Shown here: positions 1 through 7,978 of the stretch, piece after piece
How the letters are laid out: each line of letters begins with the position of its first letter
How positions within the stretch are numbered: the stretch's first letter is position 1
Assembly (NCBI GenBank): GCA_963725175.1
Contig: CAVRXH010000006.1
Location: 558,001 to 622,000, forward strand
Length of the DNA: 64,000 nucleotides
Direction: 5' to 3'
From: DASUBV01 sp963725175
GTDB lineage: Bacteria; Actinomycetota; Actinomycetes; Streptosporangiales; Streptosporangiaceae
Translations under genes and position numbers: made by a program
Notes under the pieces: model-generated
The model's database searches: none
Seen by the model: the letters and a program-made list of their open reading frames with translations, nothing else
Told to the model about the DNA's origin: nothing

Positions 1-84
1 AGCTCGGGCTGCGCCCCGTTTGCGGTCATCGACGGCCTCCCAGTGCTCGTTACGACCCTGACAGAGATTTCCTGCTGCCACAAG

Positions 85-122
85 TGATTCAGTCACGAAA
101 ACGCCCCATCGCGACTGAATCA
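85..122. promoter_or_regulatory. Perfect 10-bp inverted repeat, likely Lrp/AsnC operator
   Basis: TGATTCAGTC at 85-94 is repeated as its exact reverse complement GACTGAATCA at 113-122, with 18 bp between the arms. The repeat ends about 50 bp before the GTG start of the Lrp/AsnC-type regulator. Lrp/AsnC proteins commonly autoregulate through spaced dyads, so this is inferred to be the binding site of that regulator and to control the two-gene operon behind it. Confidence 0.55.
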
Positions 123-174
123 GTTGACAGACGGCGATTGCGTGGCACGATTGAGAGTGCGAAGGAGGCCACTA

Positions 175-702
175 GTGGCGCACACGCCAGGTACTCCGCT
201 CGCCTCCGTCGCGCGATATCGCGGCGCTGCGGGCGGCCGGGACAACGACTGCGTCCGGGTCGTGCTGGACAACGTATCCAAGCAGATTATCGAGCAGCTC
301 CAGGCCGACGGGCGGCGGTCGTACGCCGCCATCGGCAAGGCGGTCGGCCTGTCCGAGGCGGCCGTCAGGCAGCGGGTCCAGCGGCTGATCGAGGTCGGGG
401 CCATGCAGATCGTGGCCGTCACCGATCCCATGTCGCTGGGGTTCCTGCGCCAGACCATGATCGGGATCCGGTGCAGCGGCGAGCTCGAGCGAGTAGCCGA
501 GCACCTGGCGGGAATGGAAGAGATCGACTATGTCGTGATCACAGCAGGGTCATTCGACCTGCTCATCGAGGTTGTCTGCGAGAACGACGACCAGTTGCTC
601 GACATCCTGAGCCGGGTTCGGGCCATCCCGAGCGTGACCACGACGGAGACCTTTGTGTACCTGAAGCTGTGCAAGCAGACCTATAGCTGGGGGACCAGAT
701 GA
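175..702 (+). CDS. Lrp/AsnC family transcriptional regulator
   Basis: This is a 175-residue DNA-binding regulator. An N-terminal winged helix-turn-helix (VSKQIIEQLQADGRRSYAAI, then a recognition helix around SEAAVRQRVQ) is followed by a C-terminal RAM/AsnC ligand domain (GSFDLLIEVVCEN). I chose the GTG at 175 because AAGGAGG lies at 162-168; an in-frame ATG at 124 has no such site. The stop codon overlaps the ATG of the aminotransferase by four bases, so the two are co-translated. Lrp/AsnC regulators next to class III aminotransferases usually sense an amino acid or amine that the enzyme uses. The effector cannot be read from the sequence. Confidence 0.9.
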   Translation: MAHTPGTPLASVARYRGAAGGRDNDCVRVVLDNVSKQIIEQLQADGRRSYAAIGKAVGLSEAAVRQRVQRLIEVGAMQIVAVTDPMSLGFLRQTMIGIRCSGELERVAEHLAGMEEIDYVVITAGSFDLLIEVVCENDDQLLDILSRVRAIPSVTTTETFVYLKLCKQTYSWGTR

Positions 703-2084
703 CCGGATACTCACCCGAAGAGATCGCCGCCCTCCAGGAGACCGCCCGGCGGCACCTGTGGCTGCACTTCACCCGGATGTCCTCCTACTCCGACGCCGAG
801 GTGCCCACCATCGTGCGCGGCGAGGGCCAGTACGTCTACGACCAGCACGGCAAGCGCTACCTCGACGGCCTTTCCGGGCTGTTCGTCAGCCAGATCGGGC
901 ACGGCCGCACCGAGGTCGCCGAGGCCGGCGCGCGGCAGGCCGCCGAGCTGGCCTACTTCCCGATCTGGTCCTACGCCCACCCGCAGGCCATCAAGCTGGC
1001 CGAGCGGCTGGCCGACATGGCGCCCGGCGACCTGAACAAGGTGTTCTTCACCACCAGCGGCTCCGAGGCGGTCGAGTCCGCCTGGAAGCTGGCCAAGCAG
1101 TACTTCAAGGTCACCGGCGAGCCGAACCGCTACAAGGTGCTCAGCCGCGACATCGCCTACCACGGCACCTCCATGGGCGCGCTGGCGATCACCGGCCTGA
1201 CCGACATCAAGTCGCCGTTCGAGCCGCTGACGCCCGGCGGCGTCCGGGTGCCGAACACCAACTTCTACCGGGCGCCGGCGTTCGTCGCCGACGACCGCGC
1301 CGCCTTCGGGCAGTGGGCCGCCGACGAGATCGAGCGGACCATCCTGCGCGAGGGCCCGGACACGGTGGCCGCTGTCTACCTGGAGCCGCTGCAGAACTCC
1401 GGCGGCTGCTTCCCGCCGCCGCCCGGCTACTTCCAGAGGGTCCGCGAGATCTGCGACCGCTACGGCGTGCTGCTGGTCTCCGACGAGGTCATCTGCGCGT
1501 TCGGCCGGCTCGGCTACTACTTCGGCTCCGAGCGGTACGGCTACCAGCCCGACATCATCACCTTCGCCAAGGGCGTCACCTCCGGGTACGCGCCGCTCGG
1601 CGGCATGATGGTCGCCGACCGGCTGATGGAGCCGTTCCGGCACGGGCAGGCCAGCTTCCTGCACGGCGTCACCTTCGCCGCGCACCCGGTGTCCTGCGCC
1701 GTGGCCATGGCCAACCTCGACGTCTTCGAGAAGGAAGACCTGCTCGGCCACGTCAGGGAGAACGAGCCCGCGTTCCGGTCCACCCTGGAGAAGCTGAACG
1801 ACCTGCCGATCGTCGGCGACGTCAGGGGCGACGGGTACTTCTACGGCATCGAGATGGTGAAGGACAAGGCCACCAGGGAGACGTTCAGCGACGACGAGTC
1901 CGAGCGGCTGCTGCGCGGGTTCCTGTCGCACGCCCTGTACGACGCGGGCCTGATCTGCCGCGCGGACGACCGCGGCGACCCGGTCATCCAGCTCTCCCCG
2001 CCGCTGACCTGCGGCCAGGAGCAGTTCGACGAGATCGAGCAGATCCTGCGCAGCGTGCTCACCCAGGCCTGGGAGCGGCTGTAG
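699..2084 (+). CDS. Class III (fold type I) PLP aminotransferase, omega-amino acid/diamine:pyruvate type
   Basis: The 461-residue protein has the full class III aminotransferase pattern: the N-terminal YLDGLSGLFVSQIGHGR segment, the phosphate-binding TTSGSEAVESAWKLA, the SDEVICAFGRLG segment carrying the Asp that pairs with the PLP nitrogen, and FAKGVTSGYAPLG, in which Lys291 should form the internal aldimine. It should move an amino group from an omega-amino acid or diamine (beta-alanine, GABA or putrescine family) to pyruvate or another keto acid in the cytoplasm. It overlaps the Lrp-type regulator by four bases and is followed by a strong terminator, so the operon ends here. The exact substrate is not resolvable; related actinobacterial gene pairs have been linked to polyamine or GABA use. 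Confidence 0.9.
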   Translation: MTGYSPEEIAALQETARRHLWLHFTRMSSYSDAEVPTIVRGEGQYVYDQHGKRYLDGLSGLFVSQIGHGRTEVAEAGARQAAELAYFPIWSYAHPQAIKLAERLADMAPGDLNKVFFTTSGSEAVESAWKLAKQYFKVTGEPNRYKVLSRDIAYHGTSMGALAITGLTDIKSPFEPLTPGGVRVPNTNFYRAPAFVADDRAAFGQWAADEIERTILREGPDTVAAVYLEPLQNSGGCFPPPPGYFQRVREICDRYGVLLVSDEVICAFGRLGYYFGSERYGYQPDIITFAKGVTSGYAPLGGMMVADRLMEPFRHGQASFLHGVTFAAHPVSCAVAMANLDVFEKEDLLGHVRENEPAFRSTLEKLNDLPIVGDVRGDGYFYGIEMVKDKATRETFSDDESERLLRGFLSHALYDAGLICRADDRGDPVIQLSPPLTCGQEQFDEIEQILRSVLTQAWERL

Positions 2085-2116
2085 GCAGGCAAAGCCGCAA
2101 AGATCTAGCTACTTCT

Positions 2117-2149
2117 CCGGGGCCGGCCGCGCAATGCGGCCGGCCCCGG
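2117..2149 (+). terminator. Rho-independent-like terminator after aminotransferase
   Basis: A perfect 14-bp stem (CCGGGGCCGGCCGC and its complement) encloses a 5-nt loop GCAAT. It begins 33 bp after the stop codon, and a short T run (GTTTT) follows at about 2156-2160. Confidence 0.8.
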
Positions 2150-2178
2150 TGGGCCGTTTTGGGGGCATCAGGATAGTT

Positions 2179-2204
2179 GTTATCAAGTCGTGATGCTCCG
2201 GACG
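2179..2204 (+). promoter_or_regulatory. Promoter-like module shared by the propeller gene family (copy 1)
   Basis: The element GTTATC-N12-CTCCGGACG resembles GTAACC...GTCCGGACG at 4218-4242 and, more weakly, GTAACC...CGTCCGAAAG at 2660-2685. Each copy lies upstream of one member of the same gene family. The form suggests an alternative-sigma or activator-dependent promoter, but that is inference from conservation alone. Confidence 0.35.
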
Positions 2205-2311
2205 TAACGAAAATGGCGGGCGAACGTGTCTAACGGGTAGAGGGTCCGCGGACGGCCTGACGTTATCGGGGTGTCACCCGCCGCCACGGGCCTCGTACCA
2301 CGGGAGGCACC

Positions 2312-2506
2312 ATGTCCGCTGTCCGCGACTGGGCAGAACTCACCAGCCAGAATGAGCGGCTCGCCGAGCCGACGGACCGCGACAGCGGGCGGGCCGGCAC
2401 CGCGGCCGGGGCGACCGGACGGCGCACGCGGCGGGGCGCCGGGCACCGTTATCAGCTCGTTACCAAAATTCTTGTTCGGATTCCCGGTCCTCGCGCCTCT
2501 CACTAG
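2312..2506 (+). CDS. Truncated paralogue (N-terminus only) of the propeller protein family
   Basis: This small reading frame encodes 64 residues beginning MSAVRDWAELTSQNERLAEP. The same opening recurs in the next gene as STPDWSALASQNEKL, and the ribosome-binding context CACGGGAGG is the same in all three family members. After about 20 residues the similarity ends: there is no signal peptide and no propeller, and the frame stops at 2506. I read it as a decayed copy left by tandem duplication. Expression as a 64-residue peptide cannot be excluded, because it keeps a good ribosome-binding site and an upstream promoter-like module. Confidence 0.5.
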   Translation: MSAVRDWAELTSQNERLAEPTDRDSGRAGTAAGATGRRTRRGAGHRYQLVTKILVRIPGPRASH

Positions 2507-2659
2507 CGAAGGCCGGACGTCGCGACACCCGCGGGCCCGGCACCACCGGTAGCGGGAGGCGACATGACGGGAACAACGGGCCGGCACGCACGCCGGACGG
2601 GCCAGAGCGGCGCGGGCCAGGGCAGCACGGACCTGGACGGCGGCCAGAGTTACGCAGTT

Positions 2660-2685
2660 GTAACCGGTTGCGCTGCGTCCGAAAG
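2660..2685 (+). promoter_or_regulatory. Promoter-like module (copy 2)
   Basis: GTAACC followed by CGTCCGAAAG, about 85-110 bp upstream of the start at 2771. It is the second member of the module described for 2179-2204 and 4218-4242. Confidence 0.35.
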
Positions 2686-2716
2686 GGCGGCTCGGGGGTC
2701 TTATGAGCAGACGGGG

Positions 2717-2733
2717 GCAGGCACGGTGCCTGC
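2717..2733. promoter_or_regulatory. 17-bp palindrome in the leader of the first propeller gene
   Basis: GCAGGCAC-G-GTGCCTGC is a perfect 8-bp inverted repeat around one base. The identical 17-mer occurs at 4274-4290 in front of the paralogue. A one-base loop suits a dimeric DNA-binding protein better than an RNA hairpin, so a shared operator is the likeliest reading. Confidence 0.55.
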
Positions 2734-2770
2734 GAGCCCGCTGGACTCGGCGGCAGCCACGGGAGGAAAG

Positions 2771-4027
2771 ATGTCGGGGAGCACTCCAGACTGGAGCGCA
2801 CTGGCAAGTCAGAACGAGAAGCTGATCGGCGGGACGGCGCAGGTCGGCGACGCCGCTTCGGGGGGCGCGGCGGTCACGGCCACGGCAGCGAGCACGGCCA
2901 GCGCCGGGGAGCGGGGCCGGCATCGCGCCGCCCGGCACTCAATGTGGCGCGGGCGCGCGACCCGGGTCGCCGCCGCCAGCACGGTCGGCGTCCTCGCGGT
3001 CACCGGCGTTGCCGCGGCGTCCGCCGCGGCCGCCACGCCGGCCAGCGCGTCGTGGCGAATCGTGAAGCGCGTGCACGCCGGGTTTGGCCAGTTCACGGCT
3101 GTGGCGGCGGCTGGCCGGACGGGAGGATGGGCTTTTACCGGGAACCCCGGCAAGCCGACTGCCTGGAAGCGCTCCGGGAGCACCTGGACCAAGGAGTCCT
3201 TCCCTGCCAAGAGCGACGAGACCGTGGCAGCCGCCGCCGCGTCGTCGGCCTCCAACGTGTGGGCCTTCACCTCGAACTTCTCGAAGTCGCGGGCGCTACG
3301 GTGGAACGGCCACCACTGGAGCGTGGCCCGGACTTTCTCCGGGGTCGTCGGCGGTGCTGTCGTCCTCAGCAGTAGCGACGTCTGGGCGTTCGGCCAGCCG
3401 TTCATCCCCGGCTCCGGGCTTGGCGCGTGGCACTACAACGGTCATTCCTGGGCTCATGTCTCGTCGGGCCACGGGCTGCAGGGCGGCAGCGGCCTGTCGG
3501 CCAGCGATGTCTGGGCCTTCTCCGGCACGAGCGTGGCTCGCTGGAACGGCCACACCTGGTCCCGCACCTCGGTCAAGAGCCTGCTGCCCGCCAAGGGGTC
3601 CGAGAACCTCCCGGCCGTCGTCGGCATTGTGGCGGACTCCCGGCACAACGTCTATGCCATCGGCACCGGCGGCACTCCGGACGATGGCGGGCCTACTGTC
3701 GTGCTGCACTACAACGGCCATTCCTGGAAGAAGGTAGCGGAGGGGAACTACGGCCTCGGCACCCAGCCGCTCCAGGCGGCCAGCTCGGACGGGCACGGCG
3801 GCCTGTGGATCCCGATGCCGGGCGGTGGCGGTCGGCTGTCCTACCTGCTGCACTACTCGGGCGGCCACCTGAGCAAGGCGAAGCTACCCGTCTCCAGCGG
3901 CAAGATCGGCCTGGTGTCGGTGTCCCTGATCCCGCACACCGAGCAGGTTCTGGCCGCTGGCAGCACCTATGCCTACGAAAATCCTGGCGAGCATGTTCTC
4001 GCCGCGATCCTCCAGTACGGAGGCTGA
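2771..4027 (+). CDS. Secreted beta-propeller-like protein (paralogue A)
   Basis: The 418-residue product starts with the conserved DWSALASQNEKL segment. A basic stretch follows (HRAARHSMWRGRATRVAAAS), then a hydrophobic signal segment ending in the Ala-rich ASAAAATPASA, where cleavage is likely. The rest consists of repeated blades with the pattern 'DVWAF ... HYNGHSW ... ', seen at least five times, which resembles Kelch or exo-alpha-sialidase-type propellers. I chose ATG 2771 because GGGAGG precedes it and the paralogue starts at the same point; an in-frame ATG at 2564 with its own GGGAGG would add 69 residues. Function unknown; it probably acts outside the cell or on the wall. The protein ends in AAILQYGG like its neighbour. 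Confidence 0.75.
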   Translation: MSGSTPDWSALASQNEKLIGGTAQVGDAASGGAAVTATAASTASAGERGRHRAARHSMWRGRATRVAAASTVGVLAVTGVAAASAAAATPASASWRIVKRVHAGFGQFTAVAAAGRTGGWAFTGNPGKPTAWKRSGSTWTKESFPAKSDETVAAAAASSASNVWAFTSNFSKSRALRWNGHHWSVARTFSGVVGGAVVLSSSDVWAFGQPFIPGSGLGAWHYNGHSWAHVSSGHGLQGGSGLSASDVWAFSGTSVARWNGHTWSRTSVKSLLPAKGSENLPAVVGIVADSRHNVYAIGTGGTPDDGGPTVVLHYNGHSWKKVAEGNYGLGTQPLQAASSDGHGGLWIPMPGGGGRLSYLLHYSGGHLSKAKLPVSSGKIGLVSVSLIPHTEQVLAAGSTYAYENPGEHVLAAILQYGG

Positions 4028-4058
4028 TCTGCGGGGCGTCAACCGCTGATCGGGCGGT

Positions 4059-4090
4059 TGCCGGAACTGGCCTTCTGACCAGTTCCGGCA
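4059..4090 (+). terminator. Hairpin after paralogue A
   Basis: A perfect 12-bp stem TGCCGGAACTGG/CCAGTTCCGGCA encloses an 8-nt loop. It begins 32 bp after the stop. A second inverted repeat (GCGGGTGCCG at 4110-4119 with CGGCACCCGC at 4143-4152) follows. Confidence 0.6.
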
Positions 4091-4166
4091 GCCGCAAGAC
4101 TGTCATCAAGCGGGTGCCGGCACCGGGTCCTCGGGTCGGCGTCGGCACCCGCAAGACCTGAATAAC

Positions 4167-4200
4167 GCGAGCGGCCGTCCATGCGGGGGCGGTCGCTCGC
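4167..4200 (+). terminator. Second terminator-like hairpin in the spacer
   Basis: GCGAGCGGCC pairs with GGTCGCTCGC with one G-T pair and a 14-nt loop, followed by TCGTTTG. With the hairpin at 4059-4090 it insulates paralogue B from read-through. The 288-bp spacer 4028-4315 holds these hairpins, the promoter module at 4218-4242 and the palindrome at 4274-4290. Confidence 0.5.
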
Positions 4201-4217
4201 TCGTTTGTGACTAATTC

Positions 4218-4242
4218 GTAACCGACTGTGATGGTCCGGACG
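4218..4242 (+). promoter_or_regulatory. Promoter-like module (copy 3)
   Basis: GTAACCGACT followed by GTGATGGTCCGGACG, about 75-100 bp upstream of the start at 4316. It shares GTGATG-TCCGGACG with copy 1 (2179-2204). Confidence 0.35.
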
Positions 4243-4273
4243 GGCGACCCGGAAGTCTTAAGGGCATACGGGG

Positions 4274-4290
4274 GCAGGCACGGTGCCTGC
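4274..4290. promoter_or_regulatory. 17-bp palindrome in the leader of the second propeller gene
   Basis: Identical to the GCAGGCAC-G-GTGCCTGC palindrome at 2717-2733, here 25 bp before the ATG. It was kept through the gene duplication while surrounding bases diverged, which favours a functional operator. Confidence 0.55.
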
Positions 4291-4315
4291 GGGTCCGGTA
4301 GACACGGGAGGAACG

Positions 4316-5500
4316 ATGTCGGACAGCACCACCATTTTAGGAATCACGGACGGCACGGCCAGGGCCGGAGGGCGGGGCCGGGCACGCGCCGCCGTTGCCC
4401 TGCACTCGCTGCGGCGCGGCCGCGCGGCCAGGGTCGCGGCAGCCGGCACGGCGGGCGTGCTCGCGGTCAGCGGTATCGCGGCCGCCTCGGCTGCGGCCGC
4501 CACGCCGGCCAGCGCGACATGGCGCATCGTGAAGCGCGTGCACGCCGGCGATTCCAGCGAGTTCACCGCCGTCGCCCCGCTGGGGTCGCGCGGCGGCTGG
4601 GCGTTCCTGACCGAGAACGGGGTGACCGCCTACAAGCGCAGCGGCAGCTCGTGGACTAAGGTGCCCTTCCCGCACAAGCCCGGCGAGTGGGTCGTCGCGG
4701 CCCGCGCCCTGTCCTCCACTGACGCGTGGGCATTCACCGCGAGCGGGCTTACAACCCGCGCGGTCCGCTGGAACGGTCATAGCTGGAAGGCCGAGCACAA
4801 CTTCGCCTACTCGGTCACCGGCGCGGCCGTGATCAGCCAGGACAACATCTGGGCCTTCACGAACTCCTACGCGCCCGACCGCGGCGGCGCCTATCACTAC
4901 AACGGCCACTCGTGGAAGCACGTCGGCTCCGGCTTCGGCCTGAACGGCGGGAGTGCCTCGTCGGCGGGCAATGTCTGGGCCTTTGGCGGCGAGAAGGTAG
5001 CCCACTGGACCGGGAGCGCCTGGAAGCTGACCTCGGTCAAGCACCTGCTGCCCAAGACTGTCCCCGGCCCTCGGAGCTACCCGGCCGTGGTCGCCATGTG
5101 GGCGCAGTCCGCCCACAGCGTCTGGGCGTTCGGCGACGGCAACAACGTGGACGAGGGAGGCCCGATCGTGCTGCTGCACTACAACGGCCGCTCGTGGAAG
5201 AAGGTCGCGTCGGCCAGCCGGACCCAGAAAATGGGGCGGAGCGACTCGGACGGGGCAATCAGCCCCGACGGGCATGGCGGCCTGTGGATCCCCGTCGAGG
5301 CGGGAGCGCAAGCGTTCCTGCTGCTGCACTACACCGACGGCAAGTTCAAGGTGGCGAAGCTGCCGGTGCCTGACACTCAGATTGACCTCTGGGCCATTGC
5401 GGCCATTCCCGGCTCGCACGGCGGCGAGCTGGCCGCTGGCTTCACCGCCTCGTCCTCCCACAGCGTTGCGGTGGGCACGATCCTGCAGTACGGGGGCTGA
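4316..5500 (+). CDS. Secreted beta-propeller-like protein (paralogue B)
   Basis: This 394-residue paralogue of the protein at 2771-4027 shares the segment ATPASATWRIVKRVHAG, the repeated DAWAF/NVWAF and HYNGHSWK blades, the GHGGLWIPVEAG segment and the C-terminus GTILQYGG. It lacks the DWSALASQNEKL start seen in the other two copies and begins MSDSTTILGITDG. A basic region and an Ala-rich hydrophobic segment at residues of about 30-65 form a signal peptide. The ATG at 4316 has GGGAGG upstream. The 3' flanks of A and B are also alike (CTGATC-GCGGGGCGTCA), so the duplication covered promoter, gene and trailer. Function unknown. Confidence 0.75.
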   Translation: MSDSTTILGITDGTARAGGRGRARAAVALHSLRRGRAARVAAAGTAGVLAVSGIAAASAAAATPASATWRIVKRVHAGDSSEFTAVAPLGSRGGWAFLTENGVTAYKRSGSSWTKVPFPHKPGEWVVAARALSSTDAWAFTASGLTTRAVRWNGHSWKAEHNFAYSVTGAAVISQDNIWAFTNSYAPDRGGAYHYNGHSWKHVGSGFGLNGGSASSAGNVWAFGGEKVAHWTGSAWKLTSVKHLLPKTVPGPRSYPAVVAMWAQSAHSVWAFGDGNNVDEGGPIVLLHYNGRSWKKVASASRTQKMGRSDSDGAISPDGHGGLWIPVEAGAQAFLLLHYTDGKFKVAKLPVPDTQIDLWAIAAIPGSHGGELAAGFTASSSHSVAVGTILQYGG

Positions 5501-5532
5501 TCCGCGGGGCGTCATCCGCTGATCCTGGAAAC

Positions 5533-5565
5533 ACGAACGGCCGTCCCGGCGGGACGGCCGTTCGT
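5533..5565. terminator. Bidirectional terminator between paralogue B and proS
   Basis: A perfect 15-bp stem ACGAACGGCCGTCCC/GGGACGGCCGTTCGT with a GGC loop lies between two convergent genes. It can terminate transcription from both sides. Confidence 0.8.
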
Positions 5566-5585
5566 CGCGTTTCGCGCAGCGGGGA

Positions 5586-7286
5586 TTAGCCCCTGACCAG
5601 GGCCGTGACGTGCCGCACGACTTCGCTGACGGCAATCCGTTCCTTCTCACCTGTGGCCCGGCTGGTGACCTCGACCAGGCCATCGGCAAGGTCGCGGGCA
5701 CCCACGGTGACCCGGAATGGGATGCCGGTCAGCTCGGCGTCCTTGAACTTCACGCCAGGCCGCTCGTCCCGGTCATCGATCACCGCGTCAAGACCGGCGA
5801 CCCGCAGGTCCTGGTAGAGCTGCTCGGCGGCGGCCCGCGCGGCCTCGTCGCGAGTGGACAGCAGGATGACGCTGACCTCCAGCGGGGCGACATTCACCGG
5901 CCAGCGCAGCCCTGCGTCGTCGTGGTGCACCTCGGCGATGGCGGCGATGGCCCGCTCCACGCCGATCCCGTAGCTGCCCATGATCGGCGTGATCGCGGCG
6001 CCGTCCGGGCCGAGCACCGAGACGCCGAGCGCCGTGGTGAACTTGCGGCCCAGCTTGAAGATGTGCCCGACCTCCACGGCCTGGACCAGCTCCAGCGGCG
6101 TGCCGCAGCGCGGGCACGGCTCCCCCGCCCCGATCTCGCGCAGGTCAGCCCAGGTGCCGACCGCGATGTCGCGTTCCACGCTCACCCCGGTGAGGTGCAC
6201 GTCGTCGGTGTTCGCGCCGGTCGCCATGTTGGTGCGGCCGCGCAGCGCCAGGTCGGCGATGACCGGCAGCTCGGTCACGCCCACCGCGCCCAGGCTGCCG
6301 GGCGACGCGCCGAGCGCCGCGACGATCTCGTCGGGCTGCGCCGGCCTGATCGCCACCGCGCCGGTCGCGTCGGTGAGCTTCTGGTCGGCCAGCGGGTGAT
6401 CGCCGCGCAGCAGCACCAGGGTGAGCTGGCCGTCGACGACCTGCACCAGCGTCTTGATCTGCCGGTCGGCGGCCAGCCCGTGCCGCTGTGCCAGGTCCTC
6501 GATGGTGCGCACGCCTGGGGTGTCCAGCGTGGCCGGCGCGTCCGGGCCCGGCTCGTCGGCGACGGGCGCGAGGGCCGAGGTCGCCTTCTCCAGGTTGGCC
6601 GCGTAGTCACCGGCCGGGCAGCGGGCCACCGTGTCCTCGCCCGCCGCCGAGGGGCACATGAACTCGACGGAGTCGCTGCCGCCCATCGTCCCGTTCGACG
6701 CCTCCACGGCGAAGGCGGGGATGCCAAGCCGGGCGAAGATCCGCTCGTAGGCCGCCCGGTGCGCGTCGAAGGAGACGTCCAGGCCGGCCTCGTCGATGTC
6801 GAAGCTGTAGGAGTCCTTCATGGTGAACTCGCGGACCCGGATCAGCCCGCTCTTGGGCCGCGGCTCGTCGCGGAACTTCACCTGGAACTGGTACCAGAAC
6901 TGGGGCAGCTCGCGGTAGGAGGAGAGTTCGCCCGCGATGGTGGCGAAGATTTCCTCATGAGTCACGCCGAGCACCATTTCCGCGCTCTTGCGGTCCTTGA
7001 GGCGGAACATCTCCTCGCCCATGATGTCCAGCCGCCCGGTCCGCTCCCAGATCTGCGCCGGCTGCATCGACGGGAGCAGGAACTCCTGCGCCCCGATCCC
7101 GTTCATCTCCTCGCGGATGATGTCGATGATCTTCGCCCGGACCCGTATGGCCAGCGGCAGCAGGGAATAGTGGCCGGCCATCAGCTGGCGGATGTAGCCG
7201 GCCCGCAGCAGCAGCCGGTGGCTGGCGGCGTCGGCGTCCGCTGGGTCCTCGCGGAGGGTTGGTATGTGCAGCTGTGACCAGCGCAT
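5586..7286 (-). CDS. proS: Prolyl-tRNA synthetase, bacterial type with editing insertion
   Basis: The 566-residue enzyme charges tRNA-Pro with proline in the cytoplasm. Class II motifs are visible: LLPSMQPAQIWERTGR and RDEPRPKSGLIRVREF (motif 2) in the first third, and GSYGIGVERAIAAI (motif 3) near residue 434. The middle (about residues 220-390) is the YbaK-like insertion that edits alanyl-tRNA-Pro, and the C-terminus is an anticodon-binding domain. The length fits ProS1. The ATG at 7286 (MRWSQLHIPTLRED) matches the family start; AAAGG lies upstream. The gene is divergent from the membrane protein at 7395 and shares a 108-bp promoter region with it. Confidence 0.97.
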   Translation of the reverse strand: MRWSQLHIPTLREDPADADAASHRLLLRAGYIRQLMAGHYSLLPLAIRVRAKIIDIIREEMNGIGAQEFLLPSMQPAQIWERTGRLDIMGEEMFRLKDRKSAEMVLGVTHEEIFATIAGELSSYRELPQFWYQFQVKFRDEPRPKSGLIRVREFTMKDSYSFDIDEAGLDVSFDAHRAAYERIFARLGIPAFAVEASNGTMGGSDSVEFMCPSAAGEDTVARCPAGDYAANLEKATSALAPVADEPGPDAPATLDTPGVRTIEDLAQRHGLAADRQIKTLVQVVDGQLTLVLLRGDHPLADQKLTDATGAVAIRPAQPDEIVAALGASPGSLGAVGVTELPVIADLALRGRTNMATGANTDDVHLTGVSVERDIAVGTWADLREIGAGEPCPRCGTPLELVQAVEVGHIFKLGRKFTTALGVSVLGPDGAAITPIMGSYGIGVERAIAAIAEVHHDDAGLRWPVNVAPLEVSVILLSTRDEAARAAAEQLYQDLRVAGLDAVIDDRDERPGVKFKDAELTGIPFRVTVGARDLADGLVEVTSRATGEKERIAVSEVVRHVTALVRG

Positions 7287-7394
7287 GTGACAGCCTTTAC
7301 TAGACGAACGGGGAAGTTGGCGGAACCCGCATTCTATGGGCTTGCCGCCCTGACCGCCGAGTTTGCGCCGTCGCCGGACGGGGATCCTGCCGCT

Positions 7395-7973
7395 ATGCCG
7401 AGGGTCAGGTCGCCGCGCCGGGTGCTGGCTATCACCATGGGAATCGCCGCGATCTTCGACCTCACGGGGACCACGGTGTACCACCGGATGATGGACATGA
7501 TGCCGCCGGCGCCGCCTCGAGATGAGCCCAGCGACCCGTTCCAGGCCGCGATGGCGACGATCATCAGCGCTAACCGCGAGGTGACCGCGCAGGAGGCAGA
7601 TCACCCGGTCGCGGATCACCTGGCCAGGGAGGGCGCGCCCGGCGACAGCATGACCGTCGCGGCTGCGCCTGCCACAGGCGAGACCGTGCCGGACACGGGC
7701 GATACCGCCGTTGCCCCGGCCGGCGCGGGCGACGCGGCGGGCGGCAAGCACGCGGGCGGGCGGCTGGCGGGGCGGCTCGGGCGGGCCGGGCTTGGCGTCG
7801 GCAACCTCGCCGCCGGCAACCTGGGCACGGGCAACCTGGGCACCGGCAAGCTCAGCACCGGCAGCCTCACGGCCGGCGAGATCGCCACCGAGGGCCTGGA
7901 GGCCGACGGCATGGCCGCCGACGGGATGTCGTCGAGCGAGATCACCGCCGACGACACGAGCGGCGCGGCGTAG
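7395..7973 (+). CDS. Membrane-anchored protein with C-terminal pentapeptide repeats
   Basis: The 192-residue protein has one hydrophobic segment near the N-terminus (VLAITMGIAAIFDLTGTTVYH, except for its first or last residue about residues 8-28), a Pro/Ala/Thr-rich linker, and from about residue 135 a run of ten five-residue units: AAGNL, GTGNL, GTGKL, STGSL, TAGEI, ATEGL, EADGM, AADGM, SSSEI, TADDT. This is the A(D/N)LXX pentapeptide pattern, which folds as a right-handed quadrilateral beta helix. The start is uncertain: a GTG at 7287 would abut proS, leaving no promoter, so I prefer ATG 7395. The next gene follows after 5 bp. Function unknown. Confidence 0.6.
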   Translation: MPRVRSPRRVLAITMGIAAIFDLTGTTVYHRMMDMMPPAPPRDEPSDPFQAAMATIISANREVTAQEADHPVADHLAREGAPGDSMTVAAAPATGETVPDTGDTAVAPAGAGDAAGGKHAGGRLAGRLGRAGLGVGNLAAGNLGTGNLGTGKLSTGSLTAGEIATEGLEADGMAADGMSSSEITADDTSGAA

Positions 7974-7978
7974 CCGCG

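Noticed and set aside
711..1931. 406-codon minus-strand frame opposite the aminotransferase
   Set aside because: Antisense shadow of a well-conserved enzyme; its Asp/Val/Leu/Gly composition mirrors third-position GC bias.
2564..2770. 69-codon upstream extension of propeller paralogue A with its own GGGAGG and ATG
   Set aside because: The paralogue starts at the position equivalent to 2771 with the same ribosome-binding context, and the extension would place a long hydrophilic stretch before the signal peptide. Kept as an alternative only.
5586..7751. 721-residue form of prolyl-tRNA synthetase with a long N-terminal extension
   Set aside because: The extra 155 residues are Arg/His/Gly-rich, antisense to the pentapeptide-repeat gene, and the family start MRWSQLHIPTLRED lies at 7286.
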